Numbered from the stretch's first letter, positions 50,125-59,245 are shown. The stretch: DNA of 64,000 nt from Jatrophihabitans sp. (GCA_025924515.1 JAICIE010000003.1:1-64000), one strand, 5' to 3'. Translations and numbers: made by a program. Notes: generated by a model from the sequence alone, not told the origin.

Positions 50125-50679
50125 ATGACCACCGTCAACAGCGCCGGGGACGTCGTCGCGTTCCTCACGCAGCAGCACGAGCAGATCAAGTCGCTCTTCG
50201 CACAGGTGGAGTCGAGGCGGGGCGAGCAGCGGCAGGAGGCGTTCACGTCCCTCCGCAGGCTGCTCGCCGTGCATGAGACCGCGGAGGAGGAGGTCGTTCA
50301 CCCGAAGGCCCGGTCGGCCGTCGAGGGTGGCGAGCACATCGTCGACGCGAGACTGAAGGAGGAGAACGAGGCCAAGAAGATGCTGTCGCAGCTCGAGGGC
50401 CTCGACGTCGACTCCCCCGAGTTCGACGAGATGATCCGAACCTTCAAGGCCGACGTCGTCGCGCACGCCGAAGCCGAGGAGCGCGAGGAGTTCTCCCGCC
50501 TGGAGGCCCAGCTCGACGACGACCAGTTGCAGCGGATGCGTCGGGCGGCCGAGCTGGCCGAGTCGACGGCACCCACCCGTCCGCACGCCGGCGTGGAGTC
50601 CCGGTCGGCGAACATGGTCGCGGGCCCCTTCGCGGCCATGCTCGACCGCGCTCGCGACGTGATCACCGGCAAGCACTGA
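50125..50679 (+). CDS. Hemerythrin HHE domain protein
   Basis: DVVAFLTQQHEQIKSLFAQVE...RRLLAVHETAEEEVVHPKAR...KADVVAHAEAEEREEF. Confidence 0.92.
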   Translation: MTTVNSAGDVVAFLTQQHEQIKSLFAQVESRRGEQRQEAFTSLRRLLAVHETAEEEVVHPKARSAVEGGEHIVDARLKEENEAKKMLSQLEGLDVDSPEFDEMIRTFKADVVAHAEAEEREEFSRLEAQLDDDQLQRMRRAAELAESTAPTRPHAGVESRSANMVAGPFAAMLDRARDVITGKH

Positions 50680-50683
50680 CGAG

Positions 50684-50724
50684 CTCCGGGGGAGGACGCC
50701 CCCGCGGGACGTCCTCCCCCGGAG
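50684..50724. terminator. Strong bidirectional hairpin between convergent genes
   Basis: CTCCGGGGGAGGACG (50684-50698), 11-nt loop, CGTCCTCCCCCGGAG (50710-50724): 15-bp perfect stem. Confidence 0.85.
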
Positions 50725-51882
50725 TCAGCTCTTCGGGGTCGACTCGTCGTCGTACCGGAGGACCGCGCCGATCCCGTCCTGCACATAGTTGTGCGCGTTC
50801 GGGGTGACCAACAACCCCGCGTTGCCGCCCGCCAGGGCGCGGATCAGCGCCGAGTCGTACCGGTCCTGCTGCGGCGACTCCACCCCCATCGCCTCGAGAT
50901 CCTCCCGGTCCAGGCCGACCTGCAGCGGCTCGGGTCCGATCCACACGGTGAGGGTCGAGCGGGGATCGTCGGAGAGCACCGCCACGTCGACCTGCGCCTT
51001 TCGCAGTGCTTCCACGATCGCGGACACTCCCACGGCGGCGAACCGCTCGCGGCCGACGTTCTGCTGCAGGTGCTCGAGCACCTCGCGGCGCCGCTCCCAC
51101 GACCGGCGCAGCACCGCGTCGCGGACCGCCTCGTCGAGCGCCGCCGCGGAGGCCCCGTCGGCGCGGCCGCCGGCTTCGACCTCCTCGACCTGCACTTCCG
51201 GACCGAGAACCTGCGGGAGGTCGCGTTTGAGCAGCGCACGGGCACGCGAATCGCCGGCCACGATCACGAGCTCGGCACCGAGTGCGACGACCTGGCGCGC
51301 CGCCTCTCGAGCCACGTCCTGCGCGTTCTCGGCCCAGGAGTTCTCGACGCGGTTCTGGAAGTGCCGCTCGTCCCACTCGTCGCGTCCGGTGCGGTGCAGC
51401 GGGTATTGACTGGACCCTTCGACGCTCAAGGTCACCACCGGAACCCCGGTCGCCGCCGCGTCGGCCGAGACGGGCAGCAGGTCGGCCCCGCGGTGGTCGG
51501 CCGCGATCACCAGATGAGCGATGCGCGGACGGGACTGCGCGATCATCGGCAGCACGTAAGGCAGCGGCGCGGCCCGCGCCTCGCTACGGGCGGGTGGAGC
51601 CGGAAGAGCGCTGTTCAGCAGGACCGCGCCGTCGGCGGCCACCAGCACCTGGCCGTGCGGCCCCGGCATCGCCGGCGGCACCGACACCGCGTCGTCCAGC
51701 GCGGCCAGCGTCTTCTCGTCGCAGCCTTGGTCGGCGAGTTGTCCGCGTAGGTCCCGCCAGCGCAGTTCCACCTCGTGTTCGCCGCTCTGCGTCGACCGGG
51801 TCGCGTCGAGATAGACGGTGGCGAACGGCCCGGGGTGCTCGTAAAGCCGGGTCACGCTGGGCGGAAGTTGCAATTCAGTCAT
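50725..51882 (-). CDS. Rv2629/Vms1-type baeRF family protein (Balon-like ribosome hibernation factor candidate)
   Basis: GPFATVYLDATRSTQSGEHEVELRWRDLRGQLADQG...IAHLVIAADHRGADLLPV...NRVENSWAENAQDVAREAARQVVALGAELVIVAGDSRARALL, same layout as Rv2629. Confidence 0.8.
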   Translation of the reverse strand: MTELQLPPSVTRLYEHPGPFATVYLDATRSTQSGEHEVELRWRDLRGQLADQGCDEKTLAALDDAVSVPPAMPGPHGQVLVAADGAVLLNSALPAPPARSEARAAPLPYVLPMIAQSRPRIAHLVIAADHRGADLLPVSADAAATGVPVVTLSVEGSSQYPLHRTGRDEWDERHFQNRVENSWAENAQDVAREAARQVVALGAELVIVAGDSRARALLKRDLPQVLGPEVQVEEVEAGGRADGASAAALDEAVRDAVLRRSWERRREVLEHLQQNVGRERFAAVGVSAIVEALRKAQVDVAVLSDDPRSTLTVWIGPEPLQVGLDREDLEAMGVESPQQDRYDSALIRALAGGNAGLLVTPNAHNYVQDGIGAVLRYDDESTPKS

Positions 51883-52420
51883 GTTGCTGTGCGTTCCCGG
51901 TCGGATCGCGGGGTCTAACCGGCCGGCGGCGGGCGACGGTATGTTTCGCGCGGACCCGCAGCGGCAGCGCCACCCAGAGCGCGACGACGAGTGCGGCCAT
52001 CACGAGGGCGAGCACGATGCCCGCCACGAGCCCGGCGACGACGTCGACCACCAACGACACCGCGAGCACGATCGACAGGGCGAGGAAGAACAGGCCGGCT
52101 GCGGCCAGGCGCGAAGCGACGGCGACGATCTCGTCCTTGAGGTTGCGCCGGAACAAGACCCGATGGACGGCGACCGGCGCGATCAGCAGGAGCGCGGCGC
52201 ATCCTGCGCTCATGAGGGTCGCGAGGTAGAGGTAGCGCTGGTGGTCGGTGATCGCTTGGAACCGCTGCTGAAACGCGATGCTCAGCAGGAAGGCGAACAG
52301 GATCTGCACGCCGGTCTGCGCGACCCGCAGCTCCTGCAGCAGCTCGCTGAAGTTGCGGTCGAGCCGCTCCCACTCCGGCTCGTCGCGTACGTAGCCCTGC
52401 CCCCGCGGAGCCCCGCTCAT
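51875..52420 (-). CDS. DUF6328-like integral membrane protein
   Basis: ERLDRNFSELLQELRVAQTGVQILFAFLLSIAFQQRFQAITDHQRYLYLATL; overlaps the downstream start. Confidence 0.75.
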   Translation of the reverse strand: MSGAPRGQGYVRDEPEWERLDRNFSELLQELRVAQTGVQILFAFLLSIAFQQRFQAITDHQRYLYLATLMSAGCAALLLIAPVAVHRVLFRRNLKDEIVAVASRLAAAGLFFLALSIVLAVSLVVDVVAGLVAGIVLALVMAALVVALWVALPLRVRAKHTVARRRPVRPRDPTGNAQQHD

Positions 52421-52428
52421 CGCCGGCG

Positions 52429-53433
52429 TCAGGTGTCCGCGAGTACCCGGCCGTAACGCCGCCGGACACGCTCGCGGATGTCCCGATCAGCGCGGGACAC
52501 CGGTTGGACGAAGATCTCGTCGAGCTCTTTGAAGCGCGCGCGCAGGTCGCGGTCGACGCGGGAGCAGGCGGCCTCGAGCTCTCCCGCGGAATAGGTGTCG
52601 ACGAAGTCGGCGCGCACGCAGAGCAGTATGCGGTCGGTGCCGACGAGCATCGAGAGGATGTCCACGATGTCGAGGATCTCTTCCTGCTGCTCCAACCACT
52701 TCTCGATCTCGACGAGCAGCGGGCGGGGCGCTTGCTGGCCGATCAGCATCCGCTCGCAGGCGCGTGCCAACACGAACGCCACGACGAGCAGGAGCACACC
52801 GATGACGAGCGACGCGACGCCGTCCCACACCGGCGAGCCGGTGATTTGATGTAGCGCGACGCCGGCCGCCGCCACGGCCAGTCCGACCAGAGCCGCCGAG
52901 TCCTCCGCGGCGACGCTGTTGATGGTGGGATCCTCGGGCTTGCGGGCCAGGTTGGCGAGTGTGGTGCGACGCCGCTCGAGCTGGCCCTTGACCTGCTTGG
53001 CCGCCTGTCGGAACGAGATCCCCTCCAGGATCGCCGCGACCGCGAGGACGGGATAGTTGATCCACATCATCCTGTCCTCGGAAGGGGGCCCGAAGACGGT
53101 GTGCAGGCCTTCCCAGATCGAGAAGGCGGCGCCCGATATGAAGATCGCCACTGCGGCGATCAGCGACCAGAAATACCGCTCCTTGCCATAGCCGAAGGGA
53201 TGATCGCGATCGGCCGGCTTGTCCGAACGGCTCACGGCAAGAAGGAGCAGCAGCTCGGTGGTGCTGTCACCGAAGGAGTGCGCGGCCTCGGACAGTAGCG
53301 CCCCGGATCCGCTGATCAGTCCGGCTGCCAACTTGGCCACCGCCACGCCGACGTTCGCAGCGAGCGCCAGCAACACGGTGATCGGCTTTTCTTTTTCCCC
53401 CTCGGCCACGCCGTACCTCTTACCCCGGTCCAA
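52429..53433 (-). CDS. Cation diffusion facilitator family transporter
   Basis: KLAAGLISGSGALLSEAAHSFGDSTTELLLLLAVSRSDKPADRDHPFGYGKERYFWSLIAAVAIF. Confidence 0.93.
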   Translation of the reverse strand: MDRGKRYGVAEGEKEKPITVLLALAANVGVAVAKLAAGLISGSGALLSEAAHSFGDSTTELLLLLAVSRSDKPADRDHPFGYGKERYFWSLIAAVAIFISGAAFSIWEGLHTVFGPPSEDRMMWINYPVLAVAAILEGISFRQAAKQVKGQLERRRTTLANLARKPEDPTINSVAAEDSAALVGLAVAAAGVALHQITGSPVWDGVASLVIGVLLLVVAFVLARACERMLIGQQAPRPLLVEIEKWLEQQEEILDIVDILSMLVGTDRILLCVRADFVDTYSAGELEAACSRVDRDLRARFKELDEIFVQPVSRADRDIRERVRRRYGRVLADT

Positions 53434-53474
53434 GTTGCGTTTGTCGGGGACACTGCGCCGGGAACGAGGACGAT

Positions 53475-54140
53475 GTGGACGCTCCCCCGCGCGACGCCAC
53501 CCCGTTCGTCCCAGCCGACCACTCTATGGACGCCCTGGTGGCGGCAGCCGCCGCATGTCGCGGCTGCGACCTCTACGAGAACGCGACCCAAACCGTCTTC
53601 GGCGCCGGCCCCGCTTCCGCGTCCGTGATGATGGTGGGCGAGCAACCCGGCGACGTGGAGGACCGTCGCGGCGAACCCTTCGTCGGGCCGGCCGGCAAGC
53701 TTCTTGATCGCGCGCTGGTGGCCGCCGGGATCGCCCGGGACAAGGTTTACGTCACCAATGCCGTCAAGCACTTCCGTTTCAAGCCGACCGGGCGCGGCAA
53801 CCGCCGCTTGCACCAGAAGCCGGACGCCCGACATATCACCGCCTGCCGGCCGTGGTTGGCCGCCGAGCTCGACGGGGTCCGGCCCCGCGTCGTGGTGGCG
53901 CTCGGCGCGACGGCCGCCGCGTCGCTGCTCGGGCCGTCCTTCCGGCTCACTCAGCACCGTGGTGAGCGGCTGCCGTGGCCGCCGGAGAAAGGACCGTTCG
54001 CGCAGGACGACAGCGACATCGAAGCGGCGCTGGCGACCCTGCACCCGTCGGCAGTGCTCCGCGGGAGCGACGAGGACCGGCAGGCGATGTTCGAGGGGCT
54101 GGTGCGTGACCTCTCGCTGATTCCCTCGCTGCTGGCCTGA
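53475..54140 (+). CDS. udgX: UdgX-type uracil-DNA glycosylase
   Basis: CRGCDLYENATQTVFGAGPASASVMMVGEQPGDVEDRRGEPFVGPAGKLLDRAL; insertion GRGNRRLHQKPDARHITACRPWL aligns with the KRRIH loop. Confidence 0.88.
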   Translation: MDAPPRDATPFVPADHSMDALVAAAAACRGCDLYENATQTVFGAGPASASVMMVGEQPGDVEDRRGEPFVGPAGKLLDRALVAAGIARDKVYVTNAVKHFRFKPTGRGNRRLHQKPDARHITACRPWLAAELDGVRPRVVVALGATAAASLLGPSFRLTQHRGERLPWPPEKGPFAQDDSDIEAALATLHPSAVLRGSDEDRQAMFEGLVRDLSLIPSLLA

Positions 54141-54174
54141 AGGTGCTGCGCTCCTGGCCTGAAGTGCTGCGCTC
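54132..54174. repeat. 22-bp-period tandem duplication of the udgX 3' end including its stop codon
   Basis: ctggcctgaaggtgctgcgctc / ctggcctgaagtgctgcgctc. Confidence 0.85.
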
Positions 54175-54254
54175 GTAGGCGCGCTGCGGCGGCCGGGCCC
54201 GAGCCGTCCTCTTGAGCGGCTATCGCACCCAGTGAAGCGACGTCATCGCAGGGT

Positions 54255-54713
54255 CTACTTCGCGCCTTTCAACACCATCTCCGCGACAACTCCGTAGGCC
54301 AGGTGCGGCACCACATCACTGGCCCAGTCAGTCGCCGACCACGTCGAGATGTCGGTGAGCTTCATGCGTTGCAACGGAAGGTCGGCCGCGGCCATCGCGG
54401 CGCCGCCCAGCACCGTCGCGCCCAGCAGGGTCGGCAGGTGCGCCAGCAGCGGGCGCAGCAGACCGGCGAGCGCTCCGATCCCGATGCCGGTGCCGATCCC
54501 GCTCAGCGCGCCCAGGCCCTCGAGGCGGTTCTGCCTGACCTGGCCCTCGCCCTGCACCGGATGGCCGCTCTGCTCGGCCATTCTCTCGACCGCTTGTCGG
54601 GGGATCGCACTGGCGGGTCGTCCGCGCACCGCCATGTCGAGGTAGGTCACTGCGTTGAGCGCGGTCGTTCCCGCGGCGCCGGCGGCCGCGCCGCGCATCA
54701 GGTTGCGGAACAT
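54255..54713 (-). CDS. Hypothetical membrane protein
   Basis: MFRNLMRGAAAGAAGTTALNAVTYLDMAVRGRPAS...GIGIGALAGLLRPLLAHLPTLLGATVLGGAAMAA. Confidence 0.7.
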   Translation of the reverse strand: MFRNLMRGAAAGAAGTTALNAVTYLDMAVRGRPASAIPRQAVERMAEQSGHPVQGEGQVRQNRLEGLGALSGIGTGIGIGALAGLLRPLLAHLPTLLGATVLGGAAMAAADLPLQRMKLTDISTWSATDWASDVVPHLAYGVVAEMVLKGAK

Positions 54714-54833
54714 GGCCCTCGTCCTCTCAATGCTGTTGTCCGCGGCCTACCCGCCCCTTGCAGCAGGCAAACGAACGGGACGAGCGCGGTGGTATCGTGC
54801 AAAACGCGGCCCGCTCGGCGGGCCGTTCGACTG

Positions 54834-54901
<68 letters not shown>

Positions 54902-54906
<5 letters not shown>

Positions 54907-54925
54907 CGACCAAGCGCACGACCAG
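54902..54925. repeat. 12-bp tandem duplication at the tRNA-Lys 3' end
   Basis: gcgcacgaccaa / gcgcacgaccag. Confidence 0.85.
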
Positions 54926-54951
54926 GCCCAACCTCCCACCCCGGTCCGCTG

Positions 54952-56187
54952 CTACGACGGCACCAAGCCGTGCGCGCGGTCGAGGTAGCCACGGATGGCC
55001 CGCGCGGTCTCTGCCGGCGCGCTCATGTTGGGGCAATGCCCGTGGGCGCCTAGCCGGACCAAAGTGCTTCCCGCGATGTGGTCGGCAACGTACTGCCCCA
55101 CCGGGTCAGGCGCGATGACGTCGTCCGTGCACTGCAGCACGAGGGTCGGCACCCGTACCAGCCCGAGATCGGCGCGGTTGTCCGCCAGGAACGTCGCGCG
55201 GGCGAAGACGGCGGCTACCTCCGGATCGGTGCGGCAGAACATCTGCCGAAGCTCCTCGCCGAGCTCCGGATGCTCCGGCGTCCCCATGATGGTCGGAGCC
55301 ATCACCGCGGCCCAGGCTGCGAAGTCGCGTTCGAGGGTCTCCAGCAAGCCCGCGATGTCCGCATCGGTGAATCCGCCCACGTAGCCGTCGGCGGGGTGGT
55401 CGAGATAACGCGGCGACGGCCCGACGAGAACCAGTTGCGCGAACCGGTGCGGGGCGCGGTTCGCCGCCAGGAGGCCGATCATGGAGGAGACCGAGTGTCC
55501 GACGAACACCACATCGCGCAGGTCGAGCTCTTCGACGATCTCGAGCAGGTCGACGGCGTACCCATTCAGCGACGCGTGCCGGTCACGGTCCCAGGCCGAC
55601 CGGTCGGACCGGCCGAACCCGACGTGGTCGAGGGCGACCACCCGGTGATCGTGTTCGAACACCTGGAGAACCGACGCCCAGGCCTGCTGATCGCAGCCGA
55701 AGCCGTGCGCGAAGAGCATCGGCTGCCCCTGCGGACGACCTCCTACCGTGACGTTGTTCCGGAACAGCGGTGAGGACGTGGGCACTGCGATCCGCGCGGG
55801 AGCCGCGACCGCGAGCTGCACCTCGACCTGTTTGCCCGATTCGAGCTGGCGGACCCGCCAGCGCTCGGACACGGCGTCGACGATGGGCAGGCCGCGTCCG
55901 TGCTCGGCGAGTTGGTCGGCAGGCGCGAAGTGGGGACTGCCCGGCGCATCGTCGAAGACCACGATGTGGATCGACTCCGCGGCGAGCTGCAGCTCCACCG
56001 AGCAGGTTTCGGCGCCTGCGCGAACGGCGTTGGTGACCAGTTCGCTGACGACCAGCACGGCGTCGTCCGACACTGGCGCAGGAGCGTTCTGCGCCAGCCG
56101 TTCCTCCACCCAGACCCGTGCGATCGCGGGAGCTTGCCGGGTGGGCAGCACGCGCAGCCGGGTAGGCGCCGTTCGCCGTCCAGACAT
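54952..56187 (-). CDS. Fusion: RsbW-like HATPase (GHKL, anti-sigma type) + RsbQ-like alpha/beta hydrolase
   Basis: N-term DDAVLVVSELVTNAVRAGAE (N box)...VFDDAPGSP...EHGRGLPIVDAVSERWRV (G boxes); C-term FAHGFGCDQQAWASVLQVFEHDHRVVALDHVGFGRSD...LNGYAVDLLEIVEELDLRDVVFVGHSVSSMIGLLAANRAPHRFAQLVLVGPSPRYL, matching B. subtilis RsbQ. Confidence 0.92.
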   Translation of the reverse strand: MSGRRTAPTRLRVLPTRQAPAIARVWVEERLAQNAPAPVSDDAVLVVSELVTNAVRAGAETCSVELQLAAESIHIVVFDDAPGSPHFAPADQLAEHGRGLPIVDAVSERWRVRQLESGKQVEVQLAVAAPARIAVPTSSPLFRNNVTVGGRPQGQPMLFAHGFGCDQQAWASVLQVFEHDHRVVALDHVGFGRSDRSAWDRDRHASLNGYAVDLLEIVEELDLRDVVFVGHSVSSMIGLLAANRAPHRFAQLVLVGPSPRYLDHPADGYVGGFTDADIAGLLETLERDFAAWAAVMAPTIMGTPEHPELGEELRQMFCRTDPEVAAVFARATFLADNRADLGLVRVPTLVLQCTDDVIAPDPVGQYVADHIAGSTLVRLGAHGHCPNMSAPAETARAIRGYLDRAHGLVPS

Positions 56188-56246
56188 CGCACCCTGCGTA
56201 CCCGTCTGGTCGTCCTAGATCACGTCTGCGGGCGAGGAATGTGCGG

Positions 56247-57206
56247 TCAGTGGTCGCGGAAGGAGACGTCGATGTCCTGGAAGCCCTTGCTGCGTTCGGC
56301 CTTCGCCTGCTCGGTGTACGCCCGCTGATCGGCGGAGGTCAGCTCCACGTTGTCGGTGAACGGCGTCAGCAGGCTGCGCGGATGCAACCGGTCCACCCGC
56401 ACGACGTTGATCTCGACGCAGATCATGATCAATGACGCGGCGATGTAGATGAAGGCCAGCATGCCCAGCACGAGGGCGAACACCCCATTCGTCGCGCTGG
56501 CGTGGCGGACGACGTGGTTGACGTACAGGACGCCGAACGTCTGAAGCAATTGCCAGCCGACCGTGGCGATCAGCGCGCCGACGAGGACGTCGCGGACGGA
56601 GACGGGCCGAGCGGTGGCGAACCGGAAGACGAAGAGGAAGACCCCGCCGTTCACCGCGACGGACGCGAGCAGGAGCCCCGCCCTGCCGAAGAAGCCGAAC
56701 GAGTCGAGCTGGGTGCCGAGCGTGGAGAGGACCGTCGTGGCGATGACATCCACGCCAGCCACCGACAGCAGCACAAGACTGCGACCGCGTGACCTGAACG
56801 GGTTCGGCCGGCTGTTGCGCGGCACCCGCCACGCGGTGTTCATGGCGTACTGCACCGCTTGCCCGACGCCGAGTCCGCCGTACAGGGCGCCGAGGACTCC
56901 GAGAACGACACCACCGGCGCCGCCGCTGAGCCGCCTCGGGGTTCCGAGCTGGTCCCCGACCACCGGAAACTGAGAAAGGGCCGAGTGGATGATCTGGTGC
57001 TGGACCTGCGGGTGGTGGATGAGGACGGCGCCGAGCACGGTCGACATCAGCAGCAGGATGGGAAAGAGCGACACGAACGCGTAATAGGTGATCAACGCCG
57101 AGAGGTACGGCCCGGAGTCGTCGAAATACTTGTAGAGGACGGCGAGCGGGAACCCTGCCGCCCGGTTGCGACGCTGGAACTCGTCGACCGCGTTGTCGCG
57201 TGTCAT
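56247..57206 (-). CDS. YihY/BrkB family membrane protein
   Basis: YLSALITYYAFVSLFPILLLMSTVLG...GALYGGLGVGQAVQYAMNTAWRVPRNSRPN. Confidence 0.9.
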   Translation of the reverse strand: MTRDNAVDEFQRRNRAAGFPLAVLYKYFDDSGPYLSALITYYAFVSLFPILLLMSTVLGAVLIHHPQVQHQIIHSALSQFPVVGDQLGTPRRLSGGAGGVVLGVLGALYGGLGVGQAVQYAMNTAWRVPRNSRPNPFRSRGRSLVLLSVAGVDVIATTVLSTLGTQLDSFGFFGRAGLLLASVAVNGGVFLFVFRFATARPVSVRDVLVGALIATVGWQLLQTFGVLYVNHVVRHASATNGVFALVLGMLAFIYIAASLIMICVEINVVRVDRLHPRSLLTPFTDNVELTSADQRAYTEQAKAERSKGFQDIDVSFRDH

Positions 57207-57354
57207 GAGCGGATCATTCCCCGCAGCGGGCGCATACCCGCAGAACGGGCGGCCGCAGGGTCGGCAGCGCCGGCGACGTGGACTAGCGTGTGCCATATCT
57301 CTCGACGCTCCGGCACGCAACGGGCGTGGCCCGCCGACGAACCGAAGGACGATC

Positions 57355-58068
57355 GTGTCCGCTGATCCTCACCCGACGGCGTTCGGCCTGGACGTGGCCG
57401 AGGAATTCGCCGAGTTCGCCCGCGAGATCTCCAAGGACGGCACCCCCAGCAACACGCTGGACATCATCTGCCGGCTCGCCGTCGACATCGTTGACGCCGC
57501 CGAGCACGCCGCGGTCACCGTGGTCCGTAACTCGCGCTTCAGCACGATGGCCAGCAGCAGCGAGGTCCCCCAGAAGGTCGACCAGCTGCAGTACGAGACC
57601 CGCGAGGGCCCCTGCATCGACGCGATCATCGAGGCGGAGAGCTACTGCAGCAACGACCTGTCCGTCGAGAACCGCTGGCCGCGCTTCGCCCCCGCGGTCG
57701 TGAAGCGGACGGGGATCCGCAGCATGTCGTCCTACCGGCTGTACCTACGCGAAGACACCCTGGCCGCGTTGAACCTTTACGCCTCCCGGCCGCACGTCTT
57801 CGCCGACGCCGACATCGCGCTGGGCTCCGTCTTCGCCTCGCACGCCGCTCTCGCCTACCAATCCGCACGCGACCACGAGCGGGTGGAGAACCTTGAGACG
57901 GCGCTGCACAGCAACCGCCGGATCGGGATGGCCATCGGCATCCTGATGGCGGTCCGCAAGGTGACTGACGGGGAGGCTTTCGCCCTGATGCGCAAGCTGA
58001 GTCAGCAGACCCACCGCAAGCTCGCCGAGATCGCCGAGGACGTGATCTTCACCGGCGATCTCCCGTGA
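57355..58068 (+). CDS. GAF-ANTAR domain regulator
   Basis: GTG start at 57355; RRIGMAIGILMAVRKVTDGEAFALMRKLSQQTHRKLAEIAEDVIFTG. Confidence 0.9.
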   Translation: MSADPHPTAFGLDVAEEFAEFAREISKDGTPSNTLDIICRLAVDIVDAAEHAAVTVVRNSRFSTMASSSEVPQKVDQLQYETREGPCIDAIIEAESYCSNDLSVENRWPRFAPAVVKRTGIRSMSSYRLYLREDTLAALNLYASRPHVFADADIALGSVFASHAALAYQSARDHERVENLETALHSNRRIGMAIGILMAVRKVTDGEAFALMRKLSQQTHRKLAEIAEDVIFTGDLP

Positions 58069-58072
58069 GAGC

Positions 58073-58222
58073 TCAGGACGGGTTGCTCGGCCGATCGGGA
58101 TCCCCGGTGGGCCGGTCGCTCGGCTCCGGGACGTCGGTCTCCGTTTCGTCGGGGCCCCGTGGCGTGGTCGCACCCGGCTCGCCTATCCGCTGCGGATCCT
58201 CGTCGGCCGGTACGTTCGACAT
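58073..58222 (-). CDS. Small (49 aa) acidic, proline-rich hypothetical protein
   Basis: Reverse strand MSNVPADEDPQRIGEPGATTPRGPDETETDVPEPSDRPTGDPDRPSNPS* preceded by GGGAAGGAGTGAAGGC (SD-like); not in the ORF list because below its size limit. Confidence 0.45.
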   Translation of the reverse strand: MSNVPADEDPQRIGEPGATTPRGPDETETDVPEPSDRPTGDPDRPSNPS

Positions 58223-58249
58223 GCCTTCACTCCTTCCCGGATCGTCCGT

Positions 58250-59245
58250 GTGAGACGCGACCTCGTGGTCATCGGCGCTTCGGCCGGTGGCGTCGAGGCC
58301 TTGAAGACGGCGATCGCATCCCTTCCGGCGGAGCTACCTGCGGCCGTCCTCGTCGTGTTGCACGTGCCCGCTCACGCCGAGAGCGTCCTCCCCCGGATCC
58401 TGTCCCGATTCGGGACATTCCCGGCCAGGCATGCCGAGGACCGGGACGAGTTGTCCCCCGGCGAGGTCCTCATCGCCCCACCGGACCGACACCTGGTGGT
58501 CGAGCGCGATCACCTGGAGACGACTCGCGGACCTCGGGAGAACGGCCACCGCCCTTCCATCGACGTGCTGTTCCGCAGCGCCGCGCGCTGGCGTGGTGCC
58601 GGCGTGATCAGTGTGGTGTTGTCCGGGGTGCTCGACGACGGGACCGCCGGAGCGCTGGCGGTGCGGCGTCGCGGCGGTGTCAGCATCGTGCAGGACCCGT
58701 CTGACGCGATGTTCCCAGGGATGCCCGAGAGCGCGATCGCTCATAACGCCGCGGACCACTTGGTGGCCGCGCGGGATCTCGGGACCCTGCTGCGACGGCT
58801 GACCTCGGAGGAGCTGGAAGACGCGGAGCTGTCTCTGGCCGACCACATGGGTTTCGAGACGCAGTTGGCACGTCTGGCGGAGGGCACGATCAACCAGCCG
58901 AGCCGCCCGGGATCGCCGTCCGGATTCGCCTGCCCCGACTGCTCGGGGGTGCTCTTCACCGTCGAGCATGACGAGATCGTCCGGTTCCGCTGTCGGGTGG
59001 GTCACGCCTGGACGTCCGAGAGCCTGCTCGCAGAACACAGCGACCAGCTCGAGAGCGCGCTGTGGATGGCGCTACGCAGCCTGGAGGAGAAGGCGGCTCT
59101 CGCTGCCGAGCTGCGACAGCGTGCCCAGGAGCGCAACAGCCGGCTGGTCGCCGACCGGTACCAGGAGAAATCCGAGGACGCCACGCGGGCCGCGAACGTG
59201 ATCCGGCAGTTGTTGAAGGCCCCGCAGGACGGGCGCGCGTGGTGA
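58250..59245 (+). CDS. CheB-type methylesterase domain protein
   Basis: LVVIGASAGGVEALKTAIASLP...LHVPAHAESVLPRILSR...VVLSGVLDDGTAGALAVRRRGGVSIVQDPSDAMFPGMPESAI. Confidence 0.92.
   Translation: MRRDLVVIGASAGGVEALKTAIASLPAELPAAVLVVLHVPAHAESVLPRILSRFGTFPARHAEDRDELSPGEVLIAPPDRHLVVERDHLETTRGPRENGHRPSIDVLFRSAARWRGAGVISVVLSGVLDDGTAGALAVRRRGGVSIVQDPSDAMFPGMPESAIAHNAADHLVAARDLGTLLRRLTSEELEDAELSLADHMGFETQLARLAEGTINQPSRPGSPSGFACPDCSGVLFTVEHDEIVRFRCRVGHAWTSESLLAEHSDQLESALWMALRSLEEKAALAAELRQRAQERNSRLVADRYQEKSEDATRAANVIRQLLKAPQDGRAW

Noticed and set aside
56198-56203. GGGTAC -10-like element 11 nt upstream of the HATPase-RsbQ fusion
   Set aside because: No matching -35 at the expected spacing and too close to the start codon; too weak to claim a SigB promoter.
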